The notes below the pieces were generated by a model. The model saw only the letters and a program-made list of their open reading frames with translations. It had not been told where the DNA came from and did no database searches. The translations under genes were made by a program, and so were the position numbers. Shown in pieces: positions 29,246 to 37,800 of a stretch of DNA of 53,175 nucleotides. Numbering within the stretch: position 1 is the stretch's first letter; each line of letters opens with the position of its first letter. Source of the stretch: an uncultured Pseudoflavonifractor sp. (GTDB lineage Bacteria; Bacillota; Clostridia; Oscillospirales; Oscillospiraceae); the NCBI GenBank assembly GCA_947577065.1, contig CANPTT010000014.1, forward strand, positions 1 through 53,175. The letters are read 5' to 3'.

Positions 29246-29339
29246 CGAATTGTTACACGGCGGGGGCCTTATATATTAGGTAGCTCTATTACCACCAGCA
29301 CCTATTCCGTCGAATCGCGATCATTCGTGTAACAATTCG
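29246..29339. repeat. 14-bp perfect inverted repeat, 66 bases apart
   Basis: CGAATTGTTACACG (29246-29259) and its reverse complement CGTGTAACAATTCG (29326-29339). The right copy covers the last codons of the NACHT gene. It marks the boundary between GC-rich SLH DNA and the AT-rich NACHT gene; function unknown. Confidence 0.7.
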
Positions 29340-31141
29340 TCCAGGTCCAACTTCTGTCGTTCTTGCTTATCTAAAAGCCGCTGATATAACCCACTAACTA
29401 TTTTTACACTCTCTCCGATCCATGTCTCATCTTTGATATAATCAAACAATAGTGGATCGTTAAGGATCTGCTCTTGTGTTTTTTGTACTTCTTTTCTCCC
29501 TCCGTTAAATTGCCCCATTAATTTTTGCTGTCGTTCCGTTAGCGGTTTATCCGGCTTGTCAGCTTCAAAATTTGCGTATTTACGCGCCTCATCTATCATG
29601 CAGTTCTGCTCCGCACTATGAATGTATATGCGGTCTTCCACTTTGATTTTGTCTTCACCATCATCGCTGTCTTTACTAATAAAGCAAATACTGACTTCTT
29701 GTACAAGCCACTTGAAAAACTCTGTATATCGATCATTTTTTAAATTGATCTCTTTTTCTTTTCTTTCCAAAAGGGTGAATATAACATTTTTTTCAAATCG
29801 TTCCTGTTCCATATCCTGCAGCATATCAAAGATATGGTCATGGATCATTCTTTTATCCCGGTCGATAAGGGTCACACATATTTTCTTCTGCTGCTCATCC
29901 GAACACTCTTTGAGATAATAGGCGGTAAAGTATTCCTGGAAAGAACGGTGGGTAAATCTATAGGTCAAACCATCCTTGCAAATCACGCAAATGGAGTTGT
30001 CCAGATCCCAAATATAACTCTCATCGTCAAATGTTCCGGCACGCTTCATGACCTTTTGCAGGGTCTCTTTCATTTGGTCATGAGAAAAATCAAACTGGTT
30101 GTTTATGTAAGTGCGAAAACAAAATTCGGAAAAAATATATTTAAATCTATCATAAGGAAGCTTGCAGCGCATTTCCCGCCTATACCCGGCTTTTGTAGCG
30201 TCATGCTTTGAATACAACGTCTCAAACGCATTTTCATAAAAGATGTGCAGCTTTTCGGGGATCTCCGCATAGTTATCATATGTCAGCAGCATGATCGTGA
30301 GCAGCAGTGGATTGGAAGCAAACGACCGATGCGTCGTATAAAGTTTTTCATCCAGCGCCTTTAAAAATCGCGCCTTGATCTCCCCGTCAAATTCAAGCTT
30401 TTTTACCAATTCAAGGGCCTGCGCCTTATTTAAAGAATCTACATCTATTAAAGAAAAACGCTGAAATTCAATAAAAGTGCGATTTGGCCTGGAAGAAATA
30501 AAAAAGTAATTGTCGCAGTATCTATCACACAATTCATCGATCTCTTTAAATACCATATCCGCCTTCTCCGCGGCGACTTCATCATAGCCATCAAGGAAAA
30601 GTGCAAAGCAGCCTGTTTTTAACGCATAATCAAAGTATTTTTCTTCTAAGGCAAACCCCAAACGTGAAATCGAGTGATAGGCAAATTCTAACACCGAGCC
30701 GGAAAACGTATTGATATCCCTCAGCTCAATAAAAATGGGAATCAAATCTGTCCTCTGCAACGTATTAATAAAAAAATGCTTCATCAGTGTGGATTTCCCA
30801 ATCCCACCGGTCCCCTCTAGTATGATAAAATGAGATATATCGAGCAGGTTATTAATATCTGCCGCGTCAATGGTCTGCCCATCCAACGTCAATGTATTGC
30901 ACACAAAAAAGCTGTAGAGCTCTTTTGGCTCCGTCTTATAGATAAGCGTTTTGATTTTATGATATTTTTCATAGGCTCTTCTTAAATAAGTTTTAAACGC
31001 CACGTCAAAATCAATTTGCACTTTTTTGGCATTATCTTTAACATTTTCTGCAACTTTCTCCCACATTTTCCCCACATTTTTGCTTACCAGGTCATCCAAC
31101 GCCTTTGCGGTCAATATTGTTTCTCTCACCGCCACCGCCAT
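29321..31141 (-). CDS. stand-alone NACHT-domain NTPase, candidate antiphage defence protein
   Basis: 606 aa. Seen: an N-terminal charged helical region of about 100 residues with no recognised enzyme motif; NACHT core with P-loop GTGGIGKST at 110-118, Walker B LFLDGYDE at 181-188 and sensor FFISSRPN at 213-220; a helical region; and FTHRSFQEYFTAYYL, the winged-helix end typical of NACHT/STAND proteins. The C-terminal 170 residues are not recognised and probably sense or act. Bacterial NACHT proteins are known antiphage STAND NTPases. The DNA is clearly AT-richer than its neighbours, pointing to transfer. The start at 31141 is chosen because AAAGGAGGAGAGG precedes it; the upstream in-frame extension overlaps the promoter. 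Confidence 0.85.
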   Translation of the reverse strand: MAVAVRETILTAKALDDLVSKNVGKMWEKVAENVKDNAKKVQIDFDVAFKTYLRRAYEKYHKIKTLIYKTEPKELYSFFVCNTLTLDGQTIDAADINNLLDISHFIILEGTGGIGKSTLMKHFFINTLQRTDLIPIFIELRDINTFSGSVLEFAYHSISRLGFALEEKYFDYALKTGCFALFLDGYDEVAAEKADMVFKEIDELCDRYCDNYFFISSRPNRTFIEFQRFSLIDVDSLNKAQALELVKKLEFDGEIKARFLKALDEKLYTTHRSFASNPLLLTIMLLTYDNYAEIPEKLHIFYENAFETLYSKHDATKAGYRREMRCKLPYDRFKYIFSEFCFRTYINNQFDFSHDQMKETLQKVMKRAGTFDDESYIWDLDNSICVICKDGLTYRFTHRSFQEYFTAYYLKECSDEQQKKICVTLIDRDKRMIHDHIFDMLQDMEQERFEKNVIFTLLERKEKEINLKNDRYTEFFKWLVQEVSICFISKDSDDGEDKIKVEDRIYIHSAEQNCMIDEARKYANFEADKPDKPLTERQQKLMGQFNGGRKEVQKTQEQILNDPLLFDYIKDETWIGESVKIVSGLYQRLLDKQERQKLDLDELLHE

Positions 31142-31181
31142 CGTCCTCTCCTCCTTTAATTTGGGAATATTTTCTTTTTCC

Positions 31182-31210
31182 ATTTTACTACATAAAGTAA
31201 CACACTTCAA
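31182..31210 (-). promoter_or_regulatory. promoter of the NACHT gene
   Basis: Minus strand TTGAAG (31205-31210), 17-base spacer containing TTACTTTATGTAG, TAAAAT (31182-31187). Confidence 0.55.
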
Positions 31211-31278
31211 CAAAATACCCCGCGTTTATTCCCAAGACTCTCATGTTATAAAGTTTGCCATCTCTATTTCTCCTCACA

Positions 31279-31326
31279 AAAAAACAGCCCCTTGGAGCTT
31301 ACCGCCCCAAGAGACTGTTCTTTTTA
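31279..31326. terminator. terminator downstream of the HAD phosphatase gene
   Basis: A hairpin AACAG…CTTGG with CCAAG…CTGTT and an internal loop is flanked by an A run on the left and CTTTTT on the right. Confidence 0.6.
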
Positions 31327-31346
31327 TATCGCAAATGATCCGTTCC

Positions 31347-32522
31347 CTATCTCCCCAGCATCTCTCGGATCTTCTCTCCCCTTTTACTCAGAACTTCGGT
31401 GCATTCCAAAAGCATCGTATAAAAGCCCCTCACGTCCTCATCTCTCAGCAGCCACCTGACTTGTGCATTTTTAAGGGCGGCAGAAAACAATTTCTCTCGC
31501 TGCTGTTCGCTCCAATCCCGGTGAATGGCCAGCTTTCCGATGAGAGAATGGGTTTCGGAAAAGTTCCGGCTCCTCCGCAGCGCGTCGATCAGCTCGTCCT
31601 TCTCCCGATCCTCCGCTGTGCGGGGGTCCCGCTTTTCCGCCTCCGCTACCTCCTGGCGGCAGCGAGAGCACAGGTCCTCCAGGCTTTCGTTGCTCACGGT
31701 CCTGTCGATGATGGCCTTCACCAGGCCGTCCAGCTGGGTGCCCTCCCGGTAATCAGCGGGAGCGAAGAACTTGATCCGCCGGTCCCGGATCATCTTATAG
31801 ACCTTCGTCTTATCCCCCGTGTCCGGATCGTAGACCCCGATAGAATGTCCGCCGTAGGAGGTGACCAGCTTCATGCAGGGAATGTCCGTGTCGCTGTCGC
31901 CGATATAGACCATGTTTCGGAAGGGAATGCGGATCTCCTCCGGGGCAAAGGAGTCATTCACTCCCGGATCGTTGATATCCAGGACCCCTTTGGAGATCCG
32001 AAAGAGGAACTGGGTCTTGTTGGTATAGTTGATCACCTGGGCCGGCCACTTTGCCACACCCCGGTCATTATAGTAAAAAGCGCTGGCGTACACCTTCTCA
32101 AAGGCCCCCGCCTTGGCCATCTCGGTCCCCTCGATCATCTCTTTCAGACCGGAGGAGATGATGTAGTGCTCCACCATGACCCCCTTCTCCCGGCCGTAGG
32201 CCCGGATCCGCTCAAACCACTCCCGGACGCCGGGGAACAGGGCCACCTTCGCTCCATACTCCTCCAGAGCCCTTTGATTGAAGACCAGCTGCCCCTCCGC
32301 CTCCTGGATCATCTTATACATATAGGCCAGATTCTGGTCCATGTCGTTCTCCCGGGCCAGGGCGTTGGATGCCTCCCAGAACTCCTTCACGTCGCAGCCC
32401 ACCGACTGGATATACCCCTGGGCCTGCATATCGTCGGGGGAGAGAGTCTTATCAAAGTCATAGCAAAGGGCCACCACCGGCAGCGCTTCCTTCCCCTTGC
32501 GCGGATATGTCGTTTTCGCCAT
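31347..32522 (-). CDS. HAD-superfamily phosphatase-like protein
   Basis: 391 aa. Seen: HAD motif I DFDKT with Asp22 and Asp24, motif II region YIISSG, and motif IV YIGDSDTDIPCM, so the catalytic set is present. The large cap and the C-terminal helical extension (about residues 275-391, rich in Arg/Glu) are unusual for a simple phosphatase. No signal peptide. The start follows AAGGGGGCG; promoter at 32558-32586. Substrate unknown. It sits between the NACHT gene and the glycopolymer operon but has its own promoter and hairpins on both sides. Confidence 0.82.
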   Translation of the reverse strand: MAKTTYPRKGKEALPVVALCYDFDKTLSPDDMQAQGYIQSVGCDVKEFWEASNALARENDMDQNLAYMYKMIQEAEGQLVFNQRALEEYGAKVALFPGVREWFERIRAYGREKGVMVEHYIISSGLKEMIEGTEMAKAGAFEKVYASAFYYNDRGVAKWPAQVINYTNKTQFLFRISKGVLDINDPGVNDSFAPEEIRIPFRNMVYIGDSDTDIPCMKLVTSYGGHSIGVYDPDTGDKTKVYKMIRDRRIKFFAPADYREGTQLDGLVKAIIDRTVSNESLEDLCSRCRQEVAEAEKRDPRTAEDREKDELIDALRRSRNFSETHSLIGKLAIHRDWSEQQREKLFSAALKNAQVRWLLRDEDVRGFYTMLLECTEVLSKRGEKIREMLGR

Positions 32523-32557
32523 CAAAGAACGCCCCCTTATTGCTTTCTATTGCTTTT

Positions 32558-32586
32558 AGTCTATCGAACCTGTAGAGGCTTGTCAA
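32558..32586 (-). promoter_or_regulatory. promoter of the HAD gene
   Basis: Minus strand TTGACA (32581-32586), 17-base spacer, TAGACT (32558-32563). Confidence 0.65.
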
Positions 32587-32602
32587 TATTCTATTCCATT
32601 GT

Positions 32603-32648
32603 AATGAAGCACACCCCTTGCATACAGAGGCAAAGGGTGTGCTTCATT
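32603..32648 (-). terminator. long hairpin after the glycopolymer operon
   Basis: A perfect 14-bp inverted repeat AATGAAGCACACCC (32603-32616) and GGGTGTGCTTCATT (32635-32648), with extra pairing inside. There is no strong T run, so termination efficiency is uncertain. Confidence 0.55.
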
Positions 32649-32716
32649 AATACCGCCATTTTCCCGTACGTTTCTGGCCAGCCGGAAAAGGAGGCTTCGT
32701 TTTTAAATTTTTTGCT

Positions 32717-33457
32717 CTACTTTTCGCCTAAAAATTCCTCATATTGATCGCAAACGCCCTGAACATCCTTGCTGAAGATTTTCTGTTCTCCTTTGTGAAG
32801 CCACAGAACTTTTGTACAAAGATCTCTTACCTGTTGAACAGAATGGCTTACCAGAATAGTGGTCGCTCCACCGTTGATGATTTCCCGCATCTTCGCCTCG
32901 CTCTTCCGCCGGAAAGCACCATCCCCTACGCTCAGCACCTCGTCCAATATCAGAATATCCGGCTGTACCAGGCTGGCAATGGAAAAGGCCAGCCTGCTCT
33001 TCATCCCGCTGGACAGTTGCTTGAAGGGCCGGTCCTGAAAGTCCTGGAGTTCCGCAAACTCAATGATCTTCCCGTACATCTCATCCATGAACCTTCGGGT
33101 GTACCCCAGCATAGCCCCCCGGAGATAGGTGTTCTCCCGCACGGTCAGATCTCCGTCAAAGCCGGAGGCCAACTCCAGCAGGGCCGCGATGTTCCCCTGC
33201 CGCCGCACATGGCCCTTGGTGGGCTCCATGATGCCGGACACCGCCTTCAGCAGAGTGGACTTCCCCGCCCCGTTGGTGCCGATGATCCCCAGCATATCCC
33301 CTTTTTTCAAAGTAAAAGTAATATGCCGGTCCGCCCAGAACTCGTTGACGTGATACTCGCCCTTGAGCTTTCGCATCACATACTCTTTCAGTCCAATTTC
33401 CTTAAAGTCCCCCGTCATATACCGGATGGAGACGTCATGCACTTCCAAAATGCTCAT
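32717..33457 (-). CDS. ABC transporter ATP-binding protein, polysaccharide/teichoic acid export
   Basis: 246 aa. Seen: Walker A GTNGAGKST at 60-68, signature LSSGM at 148-152, Walker B DILILDE at about 167-173, and the H-loop SHS. The N-terminal RKLKGEYHVNEFWADRHITF before the P-loop is typical of TagH/Wzt/RfbB exporters. It ends soon after the H-loop (VCDQYEEFLGEK), with no glycan-binding extension, so the cargo is probably not selected by this subunit. It pairs with the permease 10 bases upstream to flip a lipid-linked polymer. Last gene of the operon. Confidence 0.92.
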   Translation of the reverse strand: MSILEVHDVSIRYMTGDFKEIGLKEYVMRKLKGEYHVNEFWADRHITFTLKKGDMLGIIGTNGAGKSTLLKAVSGIMEPTKGHVRRQGNIAALLELASGFDGDLTVRENTYLRGAMLGYTRRFMDEMYGKIIEFAELQDFQDRPFKQLSSGMKSRLAFSIASLVQPDILILDEVLSVGDGAFRRKSEAKMREIINGGATTILVSHSVQQVRDLCTKVLWLHKGEQKIFSKDVQGVCDQYEEFLGEK

Positions 33458-33467
33458 ACTCCGCCCC

Positions 33468-34235
33468 CTACACGTAGTACAGAAACTTGTGGTTGTACTT
33501 CTTATAGACCCAGCAGCCGATGGCCAGCACGATGGTCACGTCCGCCAGCATCAGCAGGTGGAACCAAACCGAGGGGATGGTGGCCTCGATGACGATCTTT
33601 CGGAAATATCTGATAAAGAGGTACACCGGGTTCAGGAGAAACAGATTTTGCCCCATGGCGCTATACTTGTCGATGGTATAGAAAATGGCCGACATATAGC
33701 CCAACAGCTTCAAGAATACATCATAGAGATACTTCATATCTCTAAAAAATACATACATAGCTGACAGGATCAGCCCCACTCCAATGTTAAACAAAATTAG
33801 CATACAGATCGGATAAAGAAGACAGATAAACTTCCATGTGAACGGCAGGTGGTCGATGGCCACAAACAGAAAAAAAATCACCAGTGTCAAAAGAAAGCTA
33901 ATGAAGGTTTGCACATTCTTAGAAAAGAGAAAGAGATACTTTGGCACCGTCACCTTCGTAAAGACCTTGGCATTCTCCATCAGCGAGCTCATTCCACTTT
34001 TTGTGGCCTCGGAAAAATAACTGAAGATGAGATTGCCACAAAACAGATAGGTGGTGTAGTGAGGCGTATTTCGGCCAAAAAACTGGGTGAATACCAATCG
34101 CATCACCAGCAGCATCAGTAGCGGGGAAAGCAAACTCCACCCCATTCCCAGAATAGTCCGCTTATATTTCTTTTTAAAATCCCGTTTTACCAGTTCCTCG
34201 AAGAGAAATCGATACTGTTTCCATCTTTTAAGCAT
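33468..34235 (-). CDS. ABC-2 type permease, polysaccharide/teichoic acid export (TagG/Wzm-like)
   Basis: 255 aa, about six membrane segments (for example LTLVIFFLFVAI, YPICMLILFNIGVGLILSAMYVFF, LLMLADVTIVLAIGCWVY). N-terminal RDFKKKYKRTILGMGWSLLSPLLMLLVM and the MEYVFFRD-like stretch YVFFRDMKYLYDVFLKL are hallmarks of this permease family. Operon partner of the ATPase directly downstream. The DNA is more AT-rich than flanking genes, as for the acyltransferase upstream, suggesting exchange within the cluster. Confidence 0.92.
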   Translation of the reverse strand: MLKRWKQYRFLFEELVKRDFKKKYKRTILGMGWSLLSPLLMLLVMRLVFTQFFGRNTPHYTTYLFCGNLIFSYFSEATKSGMSSLMENAKVFTKVTVPKYLFLFSKNVQTFISFLLTLVIFFLFVAIDHLPFTWKFICLLYPICMLILFNIGVGLILSAMYVFFRDMKYLYDVFLKLLGYMSAIFYTIDKYSAMGQNLFLLNPVYLFIRYFRKIVIEATIPSVWFHLLMLADVTIVLAIGCWVYKKYNHKFLYYV

Positions 34236-34241
34236 TCTGGT

Positions 34242-35339
34242 TCAATCTCCTTCAAGCATTTGAAGCTTCAAAGAATGAAATGCCTTTATACATATCTTTT
34301 GTCCAAGCACTACCAAACATTCAAAAATGATTGCCACTGCCAGGCACAAGAGCATATAGATGAACTTTTGCCGATACATATCATATTTATCTGGATAAAA
34401 ATGGGTAAATAAGTAAATAATAGTCCCATGAGCTAAATATATATCCACGCTGAGCCTTCCCAGCCAGGAAGTAAAGGTATGGTTCAATTTCATGCTGAGC
34501 GTATATATGTATGTTTTTTGGGAGGCGCTCAAGGATACGGCAAAAAGCAAGAACCCAGTGGCTACCCATTTGAAGTTCCGGGTCGTTCCATACATTACGA
34601 TGAGCAGAACCGAACAATAACAGATCACTTCACAAAATGTAAGTATCCAGATACCCTTTTGGGTATATTGCGCTTTCTTAATAAACTCTGCCAGCTGATA
34701 GCAATACCAAGCAAGGCACATGACCAGGAAAACCCGCAGAACTCCAAATGTGGTAAAGCCAATCCATATCTCATTTCCGCCATTCTCCACATGTCGCCAA
34801 AAGCCATACCCAACCAGAATAGAAATTGGACAAATCACTGTATAGAATAACTTTTCACGGTTGACCAAAAGGCAGACAATAACAAACTCCACAATAAACA
34901 TGGCGCTGATCGTCCAAGCTGGGGCATTGAGCAAGCCTGCATTCTTATTTAGTCCATTCATTTTTATGAGAAGGATCTCCCAAATGTCAGAGGAAAGCCA
35001 CCGGACGATTTTTCCTATTGTAACTACTCCACCATCAGCTTGATAAAGATATATTCTCCTCACTAGAAAGGCAAAAATAACTCCCGCCAAATTATAAGGA
35101 AAAAAACGCAAAAAGCGCTTTTTCGCATACTCATACGGGTAAAGTTCAGTTATTTTATTTTTTTGCTTTACGCGCTCCCACTTGCTGTAGAAAAACACCC
35201 CAGAAGCCAATACAAAAAATTCAACAATTACCCCACCCAAAGGAAAATGTTCCCGTGGAGTACTGCGCCCATAAAAGTGAAAAATAGCGATCATTAAACT
35301 GAAGAAAAATTTGTATATATCTATTGATGGATTCCTCAT
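34242..35339 (-). CDS. acyltransferase 3 family membrane protein
   Basis: 365 aa with about ten hydrophobic segments. N-terminal MIAIFHFYGRSTPREHFPLGG contains the conserved His of the family (compare FH in OafA-type O-acetyltransferases) and is followed by VEFFVLASGVFFYSKW. Predicted to add acetyl or similar groups to the exported glycopolymer at the membrane. The gene is strongly AT-rich relative to most of the window, which suggests later acquisition. The start at 35339 is followed by RNPSIDIYKFFFSL, the normal beginning for the family. Confidence 0.85.
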   Translation of the reverse strand: MRNPSIDIYKFFFSLMIAIFHFYGRSTPREHFPLGGVIVEFFVLASGVFFYSKWERVKQKNKITELYPYEYAKKRFLRFFPYNLAGVIFAFLVRRIYLYQADGGVVTIGKIVRWLSSDIWEILLIKMNGLNKNAGLLNAPAWTISAMFIVEFVIVCLLVNREKLFYTVICPISILVGYGFWRHVENGGNEIWIGFTTFGVLRVFLVMCLAWYCYQLAEFIKKAQYTQKGIWILTFCEVICYCSVLLIVMYGTTRNFKWVATGFLLFAVSLSASQKTYIYTLSMKLNHTFTSWLGRLSVDIYLAHGTIIYLFTHFYPDKYDMYRQKFIYMLLCLAVAIIFECLVVLGQKICIKAFHSLKLQMLEGD

Positions 35340-35367
35340 AAAACATCCCTCTTATCTCCCTTATTTG

Positions 35368-36726
35368 CTACTGACGAAAACATTCCTCGAAAATCTTCTC
35401 ACAAATAGCCTTGGTGGCCTGTCCGCTCTCACAGCTTCCTAGTTCCTGATGATGCTGTTCGACGCCTTTGCGGTATTCCGCCTCGTCAAAGGCAAGGATC
35501 CTTGCCTCCAGTTCTTGCTGATCCCGTGTCAAAATAAAGTGCCAGTTCTCGATCGGCGTGTAAAAATCCCGAGAACTGGTATATTTGTCCAGGTCCGGAC
35601 AATACAAAAACACCGGCTTGTGCTGCAGAGAAAAATCCCAGATACAGGAGGAATAGTCAGATACCAGCACATCCGCCGCATAGAGCAGCTCCTGCATATC
35701 TGGATATTCCATCGCCGATAAAAGAGTATCGTTATCTATCTCATCTTCCATATCAGCCGGGGTCCCCAGATGGTGGGCCCGATACAGACAACACCACTTC
35801 CCACCAAAGCGTTCACCAAGAGCCTTGCTCAGTCTCCCCATATCCAGCTCCGGAATGTTTTCAGACTCCGCCACACTCCGATAAGTTGGGGCATACAAAA
35901 GAATCTTTGTGTCTTTGCTCATCGAAAAATATTTTCGCACCTTTACCTCTATCTGCGGTTTATCCCGGCTGATCAAAATGTCGTTCCTCGGCATCCCTAC
36001 CTCCAGCACTTCCCCCTGGAACAGGCGGCTTTCCCGTATGGTCTGCTGAGTAAAAGCCCGGCTGCTGGAACAGTACAGGTTAACTTTTGAATACAGCCTT
36101 TCAAAATAGCGCCGCTGCCTGTTCGTCATAAGGTTCTGGGCGTTGGCAAACCCACAGGTCTTGTAAGAGCCACCCCCATGCCAGGTATCCAGCGCGATCT
36201 GTCCCTTTACCTTCGGCAGGTAGATAAAGAAATCCACATTGGTAACAATCACCTTTGCGGTCATCAGATGGGCCAGGTGTTCCTTGCTCTCCTTCTTTAC
36301 CACCTGGATACCCTCATTTTTAAGGTACTTAAAATTGTCCGGCGCGTCAAAGGCCCATACGATCTCAAATTTCCCAGGATAATGCTTCATCAGATATTTT
36401 GATAGGTACATGGGATTACAGGAATACTGCTTCCCCCTGTGGCTGATGAACACGATCTTGTTGTTTTGGATCCCTTTTCTCCGCATTATCAGGCAATACA
36501 CATATCGCCAGCCATACCGATAGCAATTGATCAGCTTCCGCAAAACCCGCCCCACAAGTGTCGGCTTATTTGACGCCTTTTTGATCCGCCGCTTAAACTT
36601 CTGCCAGGGTGTCGCCGTCTGCCTGTCGACCTTATTTGCCTTTTTTTTCAGCTTCTCGACCTTCTCGTCCAGCTCCTTCAGCTGCCGGTTGAGTCGCCGA
36701 AGTTCTTGCAATATCTCTTCGTTCAC
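35368..36726 (-). CDS. CDP-glycerol glycerophosphotransferase family protein (TagB/TagF-like)
   Basis: 452 aa. Seen: an N-terminal coiled coil (LQELRRLNRQLKELDEKVEK, about residues 5-33), then the family domain with VFISHRGKQYSCNPMYLSKYL, IALDTWHGGGSYKTCGFA (HG motif with the catalytic His), KILLYAPTYRS, and VLVSDYSSCIWDFSLQHKPVFLY near the end. These enzymes add glycerol- or ribitol-phosphate from CDP-activated donors to build teichoic-acid-type polymers. Together with the cytidylyltransferase and LicD genes upstream it argues for a phosphate-containing wall polymer. Confidence 0.9.
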   Translation of the reverse strand: MNEEILQELRRLNRQLKELDEKVEKLKKKANKVDRQTATPWQKFKRRIKKASNKPTLVGRVLRKLINCYRYGWRYVYCLIMRRKGIQNNKIVFISHRGKQYSCNPMYLSKYLMKHYPGKFEIVWAFDAPDNFKYLKNEGIQVVKKESKEHLAHLMTAKVIVTNVDFFIYLPKVKGQIALDTWHGGGSYKTCGFANAQNLMTNRQRRYFERLYSKVNLYCSSSRAFTQQTIRESRLFQGEVLEVGMPRNDILISRDKPQIEVKVRKYFSMSKDTKILLYAPTYRSVAESENIPELDMGRLSKALGERFGGKWCCLYRAHHLGTPADMEDEIDNDTLLSAMEYPDMQELLYAADVLVSDYSSCIWDFSLQHKPVFLYCPDLDKYTSSRDFYTPIENWHFILTRDQQELEARILAFDEAEYRKGVEQHHQELGSCESGQATKAICEKIFEECFRQ

Positions 36727-36743
36727 GTCATTTCCCCCTGCCT

Positions 36744-37799
36744 CTATTTCTCAAACCCGGCCGCCATGCGGCGGAACATCTCCGCCAGTCCGGTGGTTGC
36801 CTTCCAACCCAATCTTTCTAATTTTTGAATATTCAACTGTAAGTGGCTCTCCGGTGGATAGATTCCCGCATTACCCCTGTCGGTATTTGTCAAAACTGAA
36901 ACGGTTCCATTTCCCAGTTCCTTTGCCGCTATGTGCGCCATCTCTTTAATGGAGCAGTAAGTGGCCGGATCCCCCACATTGTAGGCTGTTTTTCCTTCTC
37001 CTTTCGTCAGAAGGATCAACAGGGCAGACACTGCGTCCGCCGTGTAAAGGTACATATTCTCCTTCTCTCCGCTGGTCTTGAGCCGGATATCCTCCCCCAA
37101 CAGAGCGCATCGGGCCGCATAGGCAAACACCCGGCCATCATCCCGCTTCACTCCCGGCCCAAAGGTCTGGGACAGTCGGGCTACCACAGCGGGAACCCCA
37201 TACTCCCCGGCATAGGCGCAACACAGATTCTCCGCCAGGCGTTTGCTCTCTGGATAGCTGCTCCGGAGAGAGAAAAGATCGATGCTCCCCAACTCCTCCT
37301 CTTTTCGGGGAGCTCCGTCCGTGATCTCGCCGTATACCTCCATGCTGGACAGATAGACAAATCCAAGAGCCTTCTTCTCCTTTGCCAACTCCAGCATATT
37401 CCCTGTACCTAAGACCGCCGCCAGAATGGTCTCCACTGGCTTTTCCACAAAATACGCGCTGGCTGTAGGACTCGCTCCGTGAACGATATAATCTACCTGT
37501 CCCTCTATTCGGGGTAGCTTCTCCACCGTCCCGCAGACAAACTCCAACTCGCACTTTTCCGCCAGTTGAGAGCCAAATTTCCTCCGCGCCCGCTCTATAT
37601 CCCGTACCAACACGACCACCTGGATATGGGCATTTCTCGTCTTACTGTAGTATAGCAGCGCGCTGGTCAAGGTATATCCGATCAAGCCTGTAGCTCCTGT
37701 GATCAGGACCCGCTTCCCCCGGAAGGCATTCCACGGGATACTTTCCATTCCGGCCAAACACTCCAGATCCTCCCGGAAGACCTTATTCTCCGTCCACAT
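36744..37799 (-). CDS. NAD-dependent epimerase/dehydratase family protein
   Basis: 351 aa. Seen: Rossmann motif GATGLIG at 35-41, HGASPTASAYFVEKP, and the catalytic YPESK (Tyr/Lys). Extended SDR family, usually acting on nucleotide sugars. In several LicD/IspD-type clusters this gene sits next to the cytidylyltransferase in place of the TarJ reductase, so it may make the sugar or polyol precursor; that is an inference. The ATG at 37799 has GGGGGCT upstream and starts two bases after the cytidylyltransferase stop; the longer upstream frame overlaps that gene and is rejected. Confidence 0.88.
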   Translation of the reverse strand: MWTENKVFREDLECLAGMESIPWNAFRGKRVLITGATGLIGYTLTSALLYYSKTRNAHIQVVVLVRDIERARRKFGSQLAEKCELEFVCGTVEKLPRIEGQVDYIVHGASPTASAYFVEKPVETILAAVLGTGNMLELAKEKKALGFVYLSSMEVYGEITDGAPRKEEELGSIDLFSLRSSYPESKRLAENLCCAYAGEYGVPAVVARLSQTFGPGVKRDDGRVFAYAARCALLGEDIRLKTSGEKENMYLYTADAVSALLILLTKGEGKTAYNVGDPATYCSIKEMAHIAAKELGNGTVSVLTNTDRGNAGIYPPESHLQLNIQKLERLGWKATTGLAEMFRRMAAGFEK

Positions 37800-37800
37800 A

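Noticed and set aside
25977-29279. 1100-codon open frame on the strand opposite the intact SLH gene
   Set aside because: It mirrors the SLH codon pattern (Gly/Val/Ala/Asp/His-rich), has no ribosome site or domain, and the SLH frame has signal peptide and family motifs.
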